From Chimonanthus salicifolius (taxonomy: Eukaryota > Streptophyta > Magnoliopsida > Laurales > Calycanthaceae), in contig CM023535.1 in NCBI GenBank assembly GCA_013350335.1, positions 32,768,991-32,832,990 on the forward strand: a DNA stretch of 64,000 nt, written 5' to 3'. Position numbers and translations under genes: made by a program. The number at the start of each line of letters is the position of its first letter. Positions within the stretch are counted from its first letter, which is position 1. Below are positions 21,940 through 35,787 of this stretch, piece by piece. The notes under the pieces were generated by a model. It saw only the letters and a program-made list of their open reading frames with translations. It made no database searches and was not told the DNA's origin.

Positions 21940-24790
21940 AAGCTCAGGGTGAGCTGCTCTCGTTTCTGATTCAAGTTCCTAGGTGGCTTCCTCATTACCA
22001 TGTCGATCCCATGCCACCTTGACGAACTGAATGGCTCGGTTCAGTAGCACTCTCTGTTCTTTCTCGATCACTCTGACCGACCTTTCAGCTTAAGTCATGT
22101 CGCTTTGCAGGTCAACATCTTGTACATTCAGCACGTGCGAAGGATCAGGATTGTATTTCTTCAACATAGAAATGTGAAACACATCGTGCAAAGATGGCAT
22201 CTGTAGAGGAAGTGCCAATTGATAAGCCACTTCCCCCACCCTCTTTTGGATTGGAAACGGTCCCACAAATCTAGGCTACAACTTTCCTTTCTTTCCAAAT
22301 CTCATACGTCCCTTTCGTGGTGAGACCTTTAAAAATACTAAGTCTCCCACTTCAAACTCAAGGAACCTTCTTTTCTTGTCCGTATAGCTCTTCTGACGAC
22401 TCTGAGCAGTGAGCAGATGTTGCCGTATTAACTTAATTCGTTCCGTGGTCTCTGCAACTAGCTCGGATCCAATAAGTGCAGGCTCACCAGCCTCTGTCGA
22501 ATACACTGGTGATCTATAGGGTCTACCATACAACGTCATACTTCTCTTCCTCTCATGATACATCTTGGTGCTACCCGGATGAATAAAGGGTTTGGTTTGG
22601 TGTGCCTCGATCAATAAGTCTTTTCTACAACTCTGAGGCACATATGTCCTGTCTCGGAATAAAAGACCTTGTCCCGGTCGTAATTCTCATTCCGGTACAA
22701 CCTCACCAGTAGACATTTTAGCCCATATCTCTTCCACTTTCGGATCTGTCCGTTGTTCCTGTCAATCTTGGAAGCCATGTTGGATTGTACGATCAAATTA
22801 TGCATATTCCCATGATTCTTGATGTACAAATTGAACTCTCGAATGGTATTCAGCATTTCCCATTCCTTCATAATCAAACTGGCCATTGTTGCATGTGACA
22901 TGCGACTGAGGGCATCCGCCACTTTGTTTACCTTGCCAGGATGATATCGAAGTGTAAACCCATAGTCTTACAGATATTCCATCCATTTGCGTTGCCTCAT
23001 ATTAAGTTCCTTCTGATCAAACAAATATTTCAAACTTCAGTGATCTGAAAATACCTCAAACTTCTCGCAATAGAGATAGTGTCTCCAGTTTTTAAGAGCG
23101 AAGACCACTGTGGCTAATTCCAGATCATGTGTGGGATAGTGGCATTCATGAATTTTCTACTGTCTTGAACCATAAGTCACTACGTGATGACCTTGGGTAA
23201 GAGAACACCCAAGTCCTTCACCTAAAGCCTCACAATATACTTCATAGCCCTTTCCTCTTTCCGGCAAAATCAAGATAGGTTCAGTCGTAAACCTCTCCTT
23301 CAGTTCTTCGAATCTTCGGTTGCATACAACAGACCATTCAAATTTGACTCCTTTCTGAGTGAGTCGAGTAAGTGGAGATGCAATCTTGGAGAAGTCCATA
23401 ATAAACTTCTTATAATAACCAGCCAATCCCAGAAAGTTGAGAATTTCGGTCACATTCCTTGGAGCTTTCCAGTCTCTAACTGCCGCCACTTTAGCCGAGC
23501 CCACGGCTATTCCTTCCGCTGATATGACATGACCTAAGAAGTTAACCTCAGATAGCCAGAATTCGCACTTGTTTGCTTTGGCATATAACTGATTTTTCTT
23601 CAGGGTGTCCAAGACTGTCCTTAGATGTTCTGCATTCTCCTCCCGATTGTTGGAATAAATCAGGATATCGTTAATGAAGACAATTACAAACTTGTCCAAA
23701 CAAGGACGAAAGATTTTGTTCATCAGATCCAGGAATATAACCCCTCCATGGGTATAATCCATTCATGGGCACAACTAATACCTTCGTAGAACCAATATGT
23801 CTATTACAGAACTAACAGGTCTAACATACGACCAATACGTCGATTATGGAATCAAAATGTCTATCATAAGACCAATATGTCAACTATGGGGGCCAAAATG
23901 TTCTTCACACTACCAATACGTCTACCCTAATGCCAATATCGGCATTAATCCAAACCACCATGGAAACCCTCATCCATGGGAAGATAATATCTATCCATAG
24001 AACCGTCATATCTACCATGGGACCACTGTATCTATCGTGGGATCGATATACCCACCAATTGTCGTCATCGTCTACCAATAAGGAATTCTATAGAAAGTGC
24101 AGTGGACATTTGTTGTACTAAAGTGCTAGTAATAGATATGAAAGCAGTAGATACAAAAGAGTGGGATGCTCCCAAATCAAATAACGCATAAGCGTACGAA
24201 CTACAAACTACTGCCCTACCTTGAATCACCGAATGATCCACTGTTTCTGGAGGAGAAGCCAAAGTATTCAGTCGTCCAGATCCTATAGGAATAGGTGTCT
24301 GTCCTGTCTGGTCATGTGCTCTAGATCCTTGTGACTGAGTTGGTCGAGCTGGACGACGGAAAGAACCCCTGAAGTGAGAAGATCTATTGTTCAATGGACA
24401 CTTTCTTTTGAAATGGCCCTATTGGTCACACTGAAAACAGGTGCTCACACCTCGAGGAATCTAAGAGACGAATCCTGATGTGGAGGGATGATTGGAACGA
24501 AAATTTCCAGTGGAACCAGTAGAGGCTAAAGGTCTCCCAATGTTGGGTTTGAATCTCTTGTGAGGGCGAAAATTATTTCCCACACCCTGACCTCTTCGGT
24601 CCTGTGTTTCATTGGAGGTTGTGTCTCCATTTCCGTTCAAGAGTTACTGTAGAACGGAAGTGACTACTGCTTGTAATAGGTTCTGTAGTTCAGGAGGTAC
24701 TTCAGGAATGTTTACATTGCCTCCACCCTCTCCTTTATGTTCTTCTTCCTGATGCTGGTTCTGTCTTGTATGTCTTCTTTTCAGAGGCAT
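21940..24790 (-). pseudogene. Family C Gag-Pol, internally deleted relic
   Basis: Fragments of one polyprotein appear in order on the minus strand. The Gag start (MPLKRRH) is at 24790. The capsid core is deleted near 24600, where the text jumps from the pre-capsid linker to the post-capsid basic linker. The zinc knuckle near 24400-24440 contains a stop. The protease is at 24065-24394 with DLGAS replacing DSGAS. RT is entered only near its catalytic motif, which reads FIND instead of FIDD. RNase H, the linker and an integrase zinc region follow to 22611. The integrase core is deleted near 22535, and the GPF and chromodomain parts follow in broken frames. The stretch between protease and RT is replaced by a short-period repeat. 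The element cannot encode working enzymes. Confidence 0.9.
23760..24075. repeat. Degenerate repeat of about 20 bp replacing half of RT in family C
   Basis: Variants of GACCAATATGTCTATTATGG recur roughly every 20-22 bp. This segment joins the protease tail directly to the RT catalytic region and has no counterpart in B or D. It could be filler DNA from break repair or a local minisatellite. Confidence 0.65.
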
Positions 24791-25283
24791 TTTCCTATGC
24801 CATCGACACATTGATCGACATAGTTTCTCATCAGAATCTATGTTCACATACTTGGGGAAATTGCCTAATCATCATCTTATATTTCTTGGTTTGGGGAGTT
24901 TTCCTATGTATCACGTAATGTCTTTTGTTTGGGGAACTTTCCTATGTATCACATAATGTCTCTTGTTTGGGGAACTTTTCTATGTATCACACAATGTCTC
25001 TTGTTTGGGGAAATATTGATCTTTCTTGTTTCTGGGAAATATGTTTTACTTTGCTATGTTTGATAAATTCGTGTTTATAGTGATTGTCCTTCCCTTGCTG
25101 TTATAGTGTTGTTCTCAGTTTGAATGCTTCAATCTGATTCTTAACAAAGTAAATTAATCCGGCTCCCGTGCAGCAGACTCCGAAGAGTCGGTCAGTTAGG
25201 ATTCTTATCTTGTCAGTGAGACATGACACCGTCTAAATCTTACTTTGAAAGATTCATACTTCAGATTTCGCTCTTATAGCAAC
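24791..25283 (-). other. Family C leader with 38-bp tandem repeats and a decayed primer site
   Basis: At 24889-25020 about 3.5 copies of a 38-bp unit are present (TTTGGGGAACTTTCCTATG followed by TATCACATAATGTCTCTTG). The conserved leader block with the GACTC-UUCG-GAGTC hairpin (sense) is near 25170-25185. The primer site (complement of 25270-25281) has several mismatches to iMet. Confidence 0.75.
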
Positions 25284-28257
25284 TGTGAGGGCCCCTCCCT
25301 TTTTCACTAGCCGAAAATCAGAGTCTATTTTTTTTTTTTTTTTTGAAATAAAGAATGAGAGAGAGCGGGACACCATGACGCAAGCTAAGTTTGAGCTTCT
25401 TAAGCTCGGCCCTTAACTGGCCAACCATATGTGTGCGTGGACCGAGTCCAGTAAAGCAGCTCATACGCATTAAAGTTACACTTGCAAAATAAACCCATTG
25501 CGGAATTAATGTTTGATCACATAAACCAACCATAACCTTTACTTAGCAAGGAAGTCAATCACTCAAAACTTAATTGAACTTAATATCCGAAGGTAACGTC
25601 AAACCCTAGCAGAATACTATCTAAGTTATTACAATCCCAAAATGTAATTAACTCAACCACACTGCCCAAAACTAAAACTTAAAAATAAGCATTAAGCTGC
25701 CCAAGCTCCTAAGCTTGGCTCCTTTCGCGTCCATCGTCCATCCATTCCCTGTATCATCATCAAAGGTAGAAGTAGGGCGTTAGTCAACGCAGCCAGTAAG
25801 AATTCCATGTAGGGTTATACACATAGAATTAGTATAAAGTCAACATACAAAACATCATACTGTACTTGTAAAACATAATACCTAAAAACAGAGCATGATA
25901 CTAGAATCATAATCATGCTGATAAAACCAAAATAGTGCATGATACTCATAACAAAATTCTTCCATATCACAAATCACATTAGTAGCCTCCTTGATGAACA
26001 AGCCACATCAAGTATTTCTGTCATGCCTCCCCACGAATGCCTTATCGGTCCCACCGAATGGATCATGGATTACTTTCACATTTCAAACATAATATATCTC
26101 TCCCGACAAATGCCTTATCGGTCCCACCGAATGGAGCGTGGACTCCTCTTCAATTGCAAACATAATATATCTCTCCCCACGAATGCCTTATCGGTCCCAC
26201 TGAATGGATCGTGGACTCCTCTTACAATTCAACATCATACATCTCTTCCTGTATGTCCATTGGAATCAGTGTGGATTCCCCCAAGGTTGTTTATCGGAAA
26301 CTCCGAATGGAGCATGGACTGCTCTCACAATTCAACATCATACATCTCTTCCCATATGTCCATTGGAATAAGTACGGATTCCTCCCCACGGTTGTTTATC
26401 AGAAACCCCGAATGGAGCGTGAGCTCCTCTCATATGTTCCCTCCCATGCCATGCATGAGATGTGAGTGCAAACATGCTATTTCATATTAAGTTACATAAT
26501 AGCCTTGAAATCCATTCTTAAAACATAAGCATTTTTTATACCAAAACTAGATCATCAATCATGGAAATAAAAAACATTGCATGTACATAATCCAAGTGTT
26601 TCAGCAAGGTAGGAATCCTACCCACGTCCGATCTACTGTCCTTATCTTGTTTCGCATGAACAGTCGCTAACCGTCACGTGAAAGCGAATCGCGTCTCTTT
26701 ACTTTATCAATTTAAAATCAACCTTTCATTTCAGTCCCATCTGCGCATCATAATAATCCTTAAACCGGTTAAGACCCTCAACGGGGTTCGGCCATATGAC
26801 GTGGCTAAGATGTGTTCAGGTTCACGAAGATCCATCAATGGGGTTCGGCCATACAACATGGCCAAATCTCACTCCTTGGTTTTTGAACCCTTTTCTTTTA
26901 TCCTTGTTTTATTTTAAATACCACGGGTCCACTATCATTCCTTTCTTTTTATTTCATAACTTGATAATCCATAGTTAATCAATTAAATTTTAAATATTCA
27001 TGGACTCATACAATCATTCATGGACTCATAAAATCATTCTTGGACTCATAAAATCATTCATGGGGTTCCCGTCCGCCACCCATCCGGCGGATGATAAAAA
27101 CCCGAAAGCAGTCCTCATTTGTTTGATGTTAGACTTAATCCTTCCTCTTTAAAATTTGTTTCCTTATTCTTTAAAAGCATTTTAAACATCATCCATATTT
27201 TTTCATTCCATCCCTTGGTTGTTGGTCCTCAACACCTACCCATTTCTTGAATGGATACTGACTCTTTGATCATTTATTCCAAAACGTATTCCATCTTCAA
27301 ATGGATATCCACCCTCATGGCTTGCAACGGTTTAGCCAATCTTATCCATCAAATATGGGACCCCATGGTTTCGGCCATTCCATAGCCGAAACCATGTTTC
27401 CCATAGCTTCTTTTAACCAACAAACCCTCGTTAAACATTACGTATCTATTTCGCATCTCCTCCGTTTCTTTAGGTCAGATTTTGCTCCTCCGCCTTCTCC
27501 TTTCTTAGTGCTTTCTTCTTCCTCCTTTGTTCTTTGGTTTCTCTAAGTCTAGAGCGAAAGTGTGTGAGAGAGAGAGATAAAAAAGGAAATGCAACCTATT
27601 GTTCCACCTTGAGAATTCGGCCAAGGATGATGAGAGATGGAAAGAGATTGAGATGAAAAACTCCTAATGGAGGGTTCAGCCAAAAAGGTCGCTTTGAAAT
27701 CAACCCCCAAACTCTTTCCTTTCTCTGCTAATTCCTCTCTTTCTTTGATGCTTTGCTGTCCCTCTAAGTGTTAAGGCCAAATGTGGGAGAGAGAGGGAGA
27801 GAGAGATACGGGAGTGGAGATGAGATTTCTTTTGCCCAAGAGGGAGGGAGAGGATGAGATGAAATTCTCTCTCTTTTCTCTCCAAGAGAGGATCAGCCAA
27901 GGTGTTTTGTGTGAGTGTGTCTTTTGTCTAGCCCTAGCCTCCCAACCAAGAAGATGCATGGCTTACACTTGGGCTTTGTCTTTCCCATGTGTCCCATCCA
28001 AGGAGACACATGGCTTGCACTTGAGGCTTGTCTTTCACATGGCTTACACTTGTCCCTTGGTCAATCAAGAATATGCATGGCTTACACTTTGGACTTTGTC
28101 TCTCACATGGCTTACACTTGTCCCTTGGTCAACCAAGAATATGCATGGTTTACACTTGGGGCTTTGTCTTTCCCGTGGCTTACACTTGTCCCTTGGTCAA
28201 CCAAGAATATGCATGGCTTACACTTGGACTTTGTTTTTCCCATGTGTCCCAACCAAG
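25284..28257 (-). repeat. Family C 5' LTR, first segment
   Basis: It begins TGTGAGGGCCCCTCCC, a mutated form of the usual TGTAACGCCCCGCCC. It is interrupted after CCAAG at 28253-28257 by a solo LTR and resumes at 35239. It carries palindromes near 26779 and 26838, a symmetrical GGTTTCGGCC/GGCTATGG-type variant near 27370, and the start of the 68-bp array. Joined length is about 3.5 kb. Confidence 0.88.
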
Positions 28258-29073
28258 TGTAATAGTCGGATTTTCAATGCAATAAATATATTGGCTATTG
28301 TTTATTTTTAATTGTTAAAAATTAAGATTTAAAGATGGAATGGATGTTAGATGGATCAAAGTTAGGGCAATGGCCCAAGTATGGTCCAATGGACCATGGA
28401 TAGGATTAATTCTATTTAATTGCGTCAATGTGGTCAATTGGGTCAAACGCTCAATTGGGACCCAATGGGTCAAGATGGATTGATGATTAGGGTAAATGGG
28501 TAAGGAATTGATTTAATCGGGTCATGGACCCAATTAAGATCAAAGGCATGGGGTCCACCTCATCAAGTGAGATGGCAAGTGTACGAGGAATTATCCAAAT
28601 GGCATAGCCAAGTGGGACCCAACTCCACCTCATCAAGTGAGGTGGCGTGTGGACTAAGGTACATGTGGGGCCGACCACCATGGTTGATTTGGTCAACCAT
28701 GGGTGAGTTCATGGGTGAATTAAAGAGACTCAAGTGAAGTAAGTTGAATTAAATTATTTAATTAAATCACCTAAGTTAGATGAAAATAAATTCAAATGCT
28801 TGAGTTAGGAGTTGAGTTTCATTTAAATGGAGTGAGTCAAATGGGGGTGAGTCACATGGAAGATGAAAAGATGGAGTGAGTCAATGGGGAGGTGGAGGGT
28901 TTCCATCTCATGGAAACCACTAGCCACAAAACCGTTGGAGAGGGTGGTGTGTGCCATGTGTGAGGCATGCATCCACTTAGTGAGTCAAAGGGGAGGTGGA
29001 GGGTTCCATCTCGTGGAAACCACTAGCTACAAAACCGTTGGAGAGGGTGGTGTGTGCCATGTGGAGGGCATGA

Positions 29074-32000
29074 TATAACGCCCCGCCCTTTTTCACTTGT
29101 TTTCCGTAAATCAGAATCTATTTTTTTTATATAAATAGAAGAGTGATAGAGAGCCGGACGTTACGACGCGAGCTAAGTCCGAACTTCTAAAGTCCGACCC
29201 TTAACTGACCAACCCTATGTGTGCATGGACTAAGTCCATGAAAATGGTTCACACATAACAATATAAACATGCGGATTAAAATCATAACTGTGGAATTATA
29301 ATAGAACTTAATTCTATTCCATTTTAGATAGCAAAGTACTCCAAGTCTTATCCATAATTAACATAACATAATTATCCAAATAAACATTCAACCATAGCAA
29401 ATTATCCAAATTATTACATGCCCGAAGTCTAGTTACTTAAATTACAAGTCCATCAGTAACTTAATCAAAATATAACCTAAAAGTATCCAAGTTCCTATGC
29501 TCGGCCCTTTTCACGTTCATCGCTTCCCTCGTTTCCTGTATCATCCACTAGGGTAGAAATAGGGCGTTAGAACAACGCGCCCAGTAGATACTCCATTTAG
29601 GGCTAACACATGGTTAGTACAAAACATATATAATATTATCATAATGTCAAAAACCATATAAACCGTGCCATGTCATGATGTCAAATGCAATGAGTCCCAC
29701 CCATCACATGTACATATAAGTACCCCCACATAGATCTTTCAGACGCCCCGACGGAGTTTGGCCCCTCCGGTTTCTTCTTGATGGAAAAGCACATCAAGGT
29801 ATCCCACATAGGTTTTTCGGACGCCCCGGCAGAGTGTGGCCCCTCCGGTTACATATCCTTCACCCCATGCCATGCATGAGATGCTAATGAATCACATGCT
29901 ATTTTATCATATAAACATAGCATTAAAACTCTCATTTTGAAACAATATCTTTTACAACATAATTCATCAAATAATACAAAAGATTTGTACATAAACCCAT
30001 GGTTTCAAATAGGTGGAATCCTACCAAAGACCACTAACGTGTTCTTGTGCTTTCGTCCGGAAACCGCTCACGATCGTACACACCTTGTGAAGTCCCATTA
30101 CCTTATAAAATATCAATCAATTAAAATCATATCCCATTTGATTTACAATAATGTCTAAGTCCATAAACCAATCCCCATGGGGTTCGGCCATACACCATGG
30201 CCAAACCCATGGTCCATTATTTCTACTTAATTACCATATTGCCATCCATGGCTATCATTCCATTAACCTAACCCTTCATACATTAAAACCATAAATCATT
30301 CCCCATGGGGTTCGGCCACACACCATGGCCGAACCCATGGTCCATCATTTTTCACCTATTTACATCCTTGCCATTTATACAAATCCATAACCAAAACATT
30401 CCTGATGGGGTTCGGCCATACAACATGGCCGAACCCATGTTCCATTAATTTTACTTATTTACAATATGCTTAGGCTAATAAATAACCCACTAATAAGATT
30501 CATGGGGTTTGACCATACACCATGGCCGAACCCATGATCTTTCATTTTTAGCTGATATTACAAAATTGCCATTACCTCCATCATGGCTAATTACTTATCT
30601 TAATCCTCCATTCCTTTAATCATATTAGGTCCATAAATGACCCATAAAAATTGGTTCATGGGGTTCGACCATACACATGACTGAACCCATAATGTCTAAA
30701 TTCCAATTATATCAATTACCATCTTTGAATCCATAAATCAAGGTTCATTCCTTTTTTATCCAAAAGTCCATCATTAAAAACCTTTCTAAATTAATAACCA
30801 TCTTCCATAGGGTTCGGCCATACACCATGGCTGAACCCTATGGTTCATAATCTTTTCTTTAAAAATCATTAGACCCTTATAAATTTCTTAACAACTTAAG
30901 TCCATAAATGACCTCATGGGGTTCGGCCATACACCATGGCCGAAACCATGATCTTTCATTTTGGCCTATATTTACAACTTTGCCATCCATAAAACATACC
31001 AATGTTTCTCCATGGGGTTCGGCCTTCATCATGGCCGAACCCTATGGTTCATCAACTTCTCTTAAACCATTTAAACCCTTTTAAAACATACATAATATTC
31101 CATGGTTTTCATCCCTCAAAAACCATAAAAATTAACCAATGTTCTTTCATGGGGTTCGGCCATACACCATGGCTAAACCCTATGGTTCATCATTCCATTA
31201 AATTTCTATATCATTCCCTCAATTTTCGTCCATGGGGTTCGACCATACACATGGCCGAACCCTATGGTTCCTTTTTGTAAACAAAATTATAAAAATAGTT
31301 AACGGTTCCGCTACTCCTCCGGTTTTCTTTCGCTCCGACTTGTTCTTCCGATCCTTTTCTTCCTTAGCCTCTTTCTTCTTGATCTTTCACACAGCCGAGA
31401 CTGATCTTATTGCCAGAGGACACCAGCTTCATGACCCTCCCTTAATTATGTATGTTGTGCGCCCCTTCTTATGCTTCATTTCTTTTATAAAACCTTCCAC
31501 TCGGTCATATATTTAGAAGGTGCCTTGCGCCCCTTGTTGATTTGGATGTGCCATGTGCCCTTGTGTCTCTCTGTTTATCAACTTCCAATCGGTCCTAATT
31601 ATAATTAGAAGATGCCAAGATCCCTTCAAATTAGCAATTGCCTTGTGCCGTTCTTAATCAAGGGAAAGGACCTCTTTTTAAATGATCTTATGCACGTCCT
31701 CATGGATGTGCAAATCCCACACACACGACCATGCAATCTTTATTTAATTTTAGACATCTTATTTATTTAGCAATCCCCTAGTATCACTCTTAACAAAGGA
31801 AAATACCATCTTAAGCATATCAACGTGGATTGCATATCTATTCCATATTTCAACTCCTAAAATCTTTCCATCAATACCTCCCATGCGCATGCAATCTTCC
31901 AATTCATAAAATCTAGTCAATATATGTTTCCATGTCAACCTCACATACACGGCCAAAGCAATCCATATTTAATTTTTTAGACATATTGCATTACCTTTTT

Positions 32001-32164
32001 AATTAAGCCCCATTTAATTCTATTGAAACCATTTCCACAATCCGTTGGGTCTTAATTGGGCAATGACCCAATACTTTACCCATCTACAGTCCATATCTAA
32101 TAATTCACAAATCAAATGGGTAATTTTCATATATATTAATAACTTGAAAATCTGGGGTGTTACA
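29074..32164 (-). mobile_element. Solo LTR, D-like, minus sense
   Basis: It starts TATAACGCCCCGCCC (TG mutated to TA) and ends CTGGGGTGTTACA. Flanks CATGA (29069-29073) and CATGC (32165-32169) are a TSD differing at one base. Its length of 3091 bp matches the reconstructed D LTR (about 3.13 kb). It has the densest palindrome array in the window, ten between about 30177 and 31260, and a hairpin at 29777-29798. A TATA-like TTTTATAAAAG (sense) is near 31485. Its donor site is degraded. Confidence 0.85.
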
Positions 32165-32630
32165 CATGCACCCTCTTGGCTAGTCAAAGGACTCATGGGG
32201 AAGACTCCACATTGATGAGGGTGGTTGGAGGTGGAGTCTTACCCAATGGACCCTAAGAAAAGATGGAAAGGGCTATTTTCATCTCATTCACTCTCTCTCT
32301 CTCACTCTTGGCCGACCCCCCTGTAAGACAAAAGAAAACACTTAGAGTTTTCCATCTCAAATCCTCTCCCTCTCACCAAAAACCCTAGGGCCGACCCCTC
32401 TCACTAAGACAAGAAAGACTTAGAGTTTTCTATCTCAAATCCTCTCCCTCTCTCCCTTTCTCAAACCTTCTCCTTGGCCGAACCATCTCTTTGGGTTTTC
32501 ATCTCAAACCCTCTCCCTCTCAAGCTACACACTTTGGCCGAAGATCAAGGAGGAAGAAAGAAAAGACTAAAGAAGGAGAAGATCGGAGGAGCAAGACGGA
32601 ACGAAAGAAAACGGAGGAGTCACGGAATCG

Positions 32631-34758
32631 GTAAGTATTACTATGTATGATTTATTAAAAGGAGGTTAAGGGAACATTCCATTTCAGATTAAAAGTGGTT
32701 GGCCAAAATGTTATGGGCCATGGATTTAAAATCCATCCATGAAATGAGATAGAAAATGGACAAAACCCTAATGGGTAAGATAGGTTATGTAAATGAAGGT
32801 TATTAAGGACAATATGTATATGGCTTATGACAACATGCATGATTGAATGGAGAATGGTCAAGGATCATGGTTCGGCCCTTGCATGGCCAAACCCTAATCT
32901 TTATGTATATGGATCATGGAGGACAAGAAAGGATTGGATGAGGTTCGGCCATGATGTATGGTTGAACCCCATCAAATGGTATAAACATGTTGTGTATGAT
33001 TGTAAGAAAAGACCACCCTCAAAATGATATGAAAATGGAGAATAGGATGAAGAGGAGAAAAAAATGATGAACCATAGGGTTCGGCCATGTTGTATGGCCG
33101 AACCCCATGGAAGTATGTTGTTGGTTTTAATGGGTTTTAAAGGATGAAAACCATGCAAGTATGTTAATGATTTTAATGGGTTTTAAAGGATGAAAATCAT
33201 GGAAGTGTGTTAGTGATTTTAATGGGTTTTAAAGGATGAAAATGGTGGAAGTATGTTTATGGATTTTTATACATCTTTCATGATGAACCATGGCTAATAA
33301 ACTAAGAAATAAATGGAGATGAAAAACCATGGGTTCGGCCATGTTGTATGGCCGAACCCCATGGATCATATTTGTGGGATCTAATATGTTGTAAGTGATT
33401 TAAGAAAGAAGAGGATGAAAAATGAGACACCATGGGTTCGGCCATGTTGTATGGCCGAACCCCATGAACCATTTTGATGGATCATTTGGTAGATCTATGC
33501 ATGCTTAAATGATGGAATGATCAAGCTAAGGAATGGAGGGATTTATTATGGATCTATGTTATGTTAATGAATCATGTATGGACCTAAGTTATGTGCAAAT
33601 AAGTTACGTGTTTAGCTATGGAAAAAGTGATAGCTAAGATGGGAACATGGTGAAAATAAAGGACCAACTGGCCAAACCCCATGGAGAATATCTTATGGAC
33701 TTAGGGTTTTTATTAATGTAAAATGATTAACTTATGTGATTGGATTAATAAATCAAAACATGGAATGATGTTGGACCCACATTGATTAAAATGATCAAGG
33801 ACTAAAAAGAGGGGGCCCAAAACCAAGAGAGTGAGGTTCGGCCATGTTGTATGGCCGAACCCCACTAAGGCATTTTTTGTGGACTTAAAAACGTGTTTCA
33901 GCCCCAATGTATGATGGAAACCTCTTAGGGGACTTAACCGGATAAAAGACTAGGATGGTAAAGGGAGATGAACCTACGATGATGTAGGGGTTGATGGAAT
34001 TAAATGGATCACAAATTGATGTATGTATATGTGTTAAATGTAATAAGGTAATGGGATTTCACAAACGGTGTACGATCGGCTTGACACAATCGGTGATTGG
34101 TTTTTGGACGAAAACGCAAGGACACGATATTTGGTCGTTGGTAGGATTCCTACCTTATTGAAAACCATGGAATATGTGTATGTGATGATTTTACTTCATG
34201 TTTTCATGATTTATTTTGGTATCAAATGATATGTTTCAACTATGGGATTTTAATGCTATGATGTTTATTATTGCATAGCATGGTTGCACTTGCATCTCAT
34301 GCATGACATGGGAGGGATCAAATGAAGGGAGTCTATGCTCCATTCGGATTTCCGATAAACAATCGTGGGGAGGAATCCACACTGATTCTAATGGATGTAT
34401 GACTGAATTGTAACCGGATTCCATACTCCGTTTGGTACTGCCGATAAGGCATTCGTGGGGAGAGTTATACTGTGTTTGAAATGTAACCGGAGTCCGCACT
34501 CCGTTCGATGGGACCAATAAGGCATTCGTGGGGAGTCATGACAATACCTTGATGTGGATTATCCATCAAGAGGAATACTATGTGATTGTGATATGGATGA
34601 TGGGTGGGATTCATGGCATATGACACCTATGGCATGGCATTGACTTGCATGGTTTTGATATATTTATATCTATGTGATTTTGGTTATACTAATCCATGTG
34701 TTGACCCTACTCGAAGTACCTACTGGGTGCGTTGTCTAACGTCCTACTTTTACCTTAG
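32631..34758 (+). other. Putative LTR leader intron (family C solo LTR)
   Basis: The donor GTAAGTATTA at 32631 directly follows a purine-rich run with GGAGGAG and GAAGAAAG motifs. CTAAC occurs at about 34735, about 20 nt before TTTTACCTTAG at 34758. Length is 2128 bp. The palindrome array sits inside. Confidence 0.5.
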
Positions 34759-35238
34759 ATGATAACACAGGAAATGGAAGGAACGAAGGACGCGATCGGA
34801 GCCAAGCTTAGGAGCTTCGATGAGCTAGATTTATTTCATTTAAGTTTTTATTTTGGACATGTAATTTGAGTAATTAGCTTGTTGGGACTGTAATAAATTA
34901 GACTATTTTTTATGGCTTGGATTTTTATTTTGGACATTTTAACGTAAGGTAATTATTATTCAGTGATGAACTTCCTTGCTATATAAAATTGGATAGGATA
35001 GGACTCTATTATAATTCCGCACTATGTTTAATTCCGCAAGCTTAACCTTAGTACGTGTGAACCGTTTTAGTGGACTTGGTCCACGCACATGTATGGTTGG
35101 CCAGTTAAGGGCCGGGCTTTGGAAGCTCGGACTTAGCTCGCGTCATGACGTCCCGTTCTCTCTCATTCTTTTATTTCAAAAAAAAAAAAATAGACTTTGA
35201 TTTTCGGCGAGTGAAAAAGGGCGGGGCGTTACACCAAG

Positions 35239-35787
35239 AATATTCATGGCTTACAATTGGGGCTTTGTCTTTCACATGGCTTACACATGTCCCTTGGTCA
35301 ACCAAGAATATGAATGGCTTACACTTGGGGCTTGTCTTTCACGTGGCTTACACTTGTCCCTTGGTCAACCGAGAATATGCATGTGCATTAAATCATTTGC
35401 CACCTCACTTGATGAGGTGGGTTTGGGTCCCACTTGGCCATGTCACTCACATGACACCTCATACACATGCCACCTCCCTTGATGAGGTGGATCCCATGTC
35501 ATGGGTCTTAATTGGGTACATGACCCAATTAAATTAATTCCTTACCTAATTACCTTAAACATCAATTCATCTTAACCCATTGGGTCCCAATTGGGTATTT
35601 TACCCAATTAACTACATTTACCCAATTAATTAGAATCAAACTCTATCCATGATCCGTTGGATCATAATTGAGCCATTGCCCCAATTCTTACCCATCTAAC
35701 CTTCATTTCGTCTATAAATCTTAAATTTAACAATTAAAATAGATAATACCCAATATAATAATGCATTCGAAAACCCGGGATGTTACA
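35239..35787 (-). repeat. Family C 5' LTR, second segment
   Basis: This continues the LTR after the solo-LTR insertion, including the last 68-bp array units, and ends CCCGGGATGTTACA at 35787. The next bases are RT coding sequence of family D, so the C element inserted into the D pol gene. The expected TSD on this side is ATATC. Confidence 0.88.

Larger units (their letters stand above)
28258..35233 (+). mobile_element. Solo LTR, family C, plus sense, with nested solo LTR
   Basis: It starts TGTAATAGTCGG and ends GGGCGGGGCGTTACA. It is flanked by the perfect 5-bp TSD CCAAG (28253-28257 and 35234-35238). Without the nested insertion (29074-32164) it is about 3.9 kb of LTR only, with no internal region, so it is the product of LTR-LTR recombination. 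It includes a purine-rich exon end, the donor at 32631, palindromes near 32869, 32939, 33073, 33331, 33432 and 33833, a hairpin at 34548-34570, the acceptor at 34758, and the terminal stem-loop at 35104-35137. Confidence 0.9.

Noticed and set aside
30177..31280. Regularly spaced palindromic repeats resembling a CRISPR array
   Set aside because: Spacing varies from about 90 to 150 bp and more, repeats are imperfect, the context is a plant LTR, and intervening sequences are conserved between copies. This is not a CRISPR.
31002..31280. Short frames encoding GFGHTTWPN- or GVRPYxxAxP-like peptides recurring across the window
   Set aside because: These peptides are translations of the palindrome in different frames and strands. 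They recur because the DNA motif recurs, not because of a protein family.
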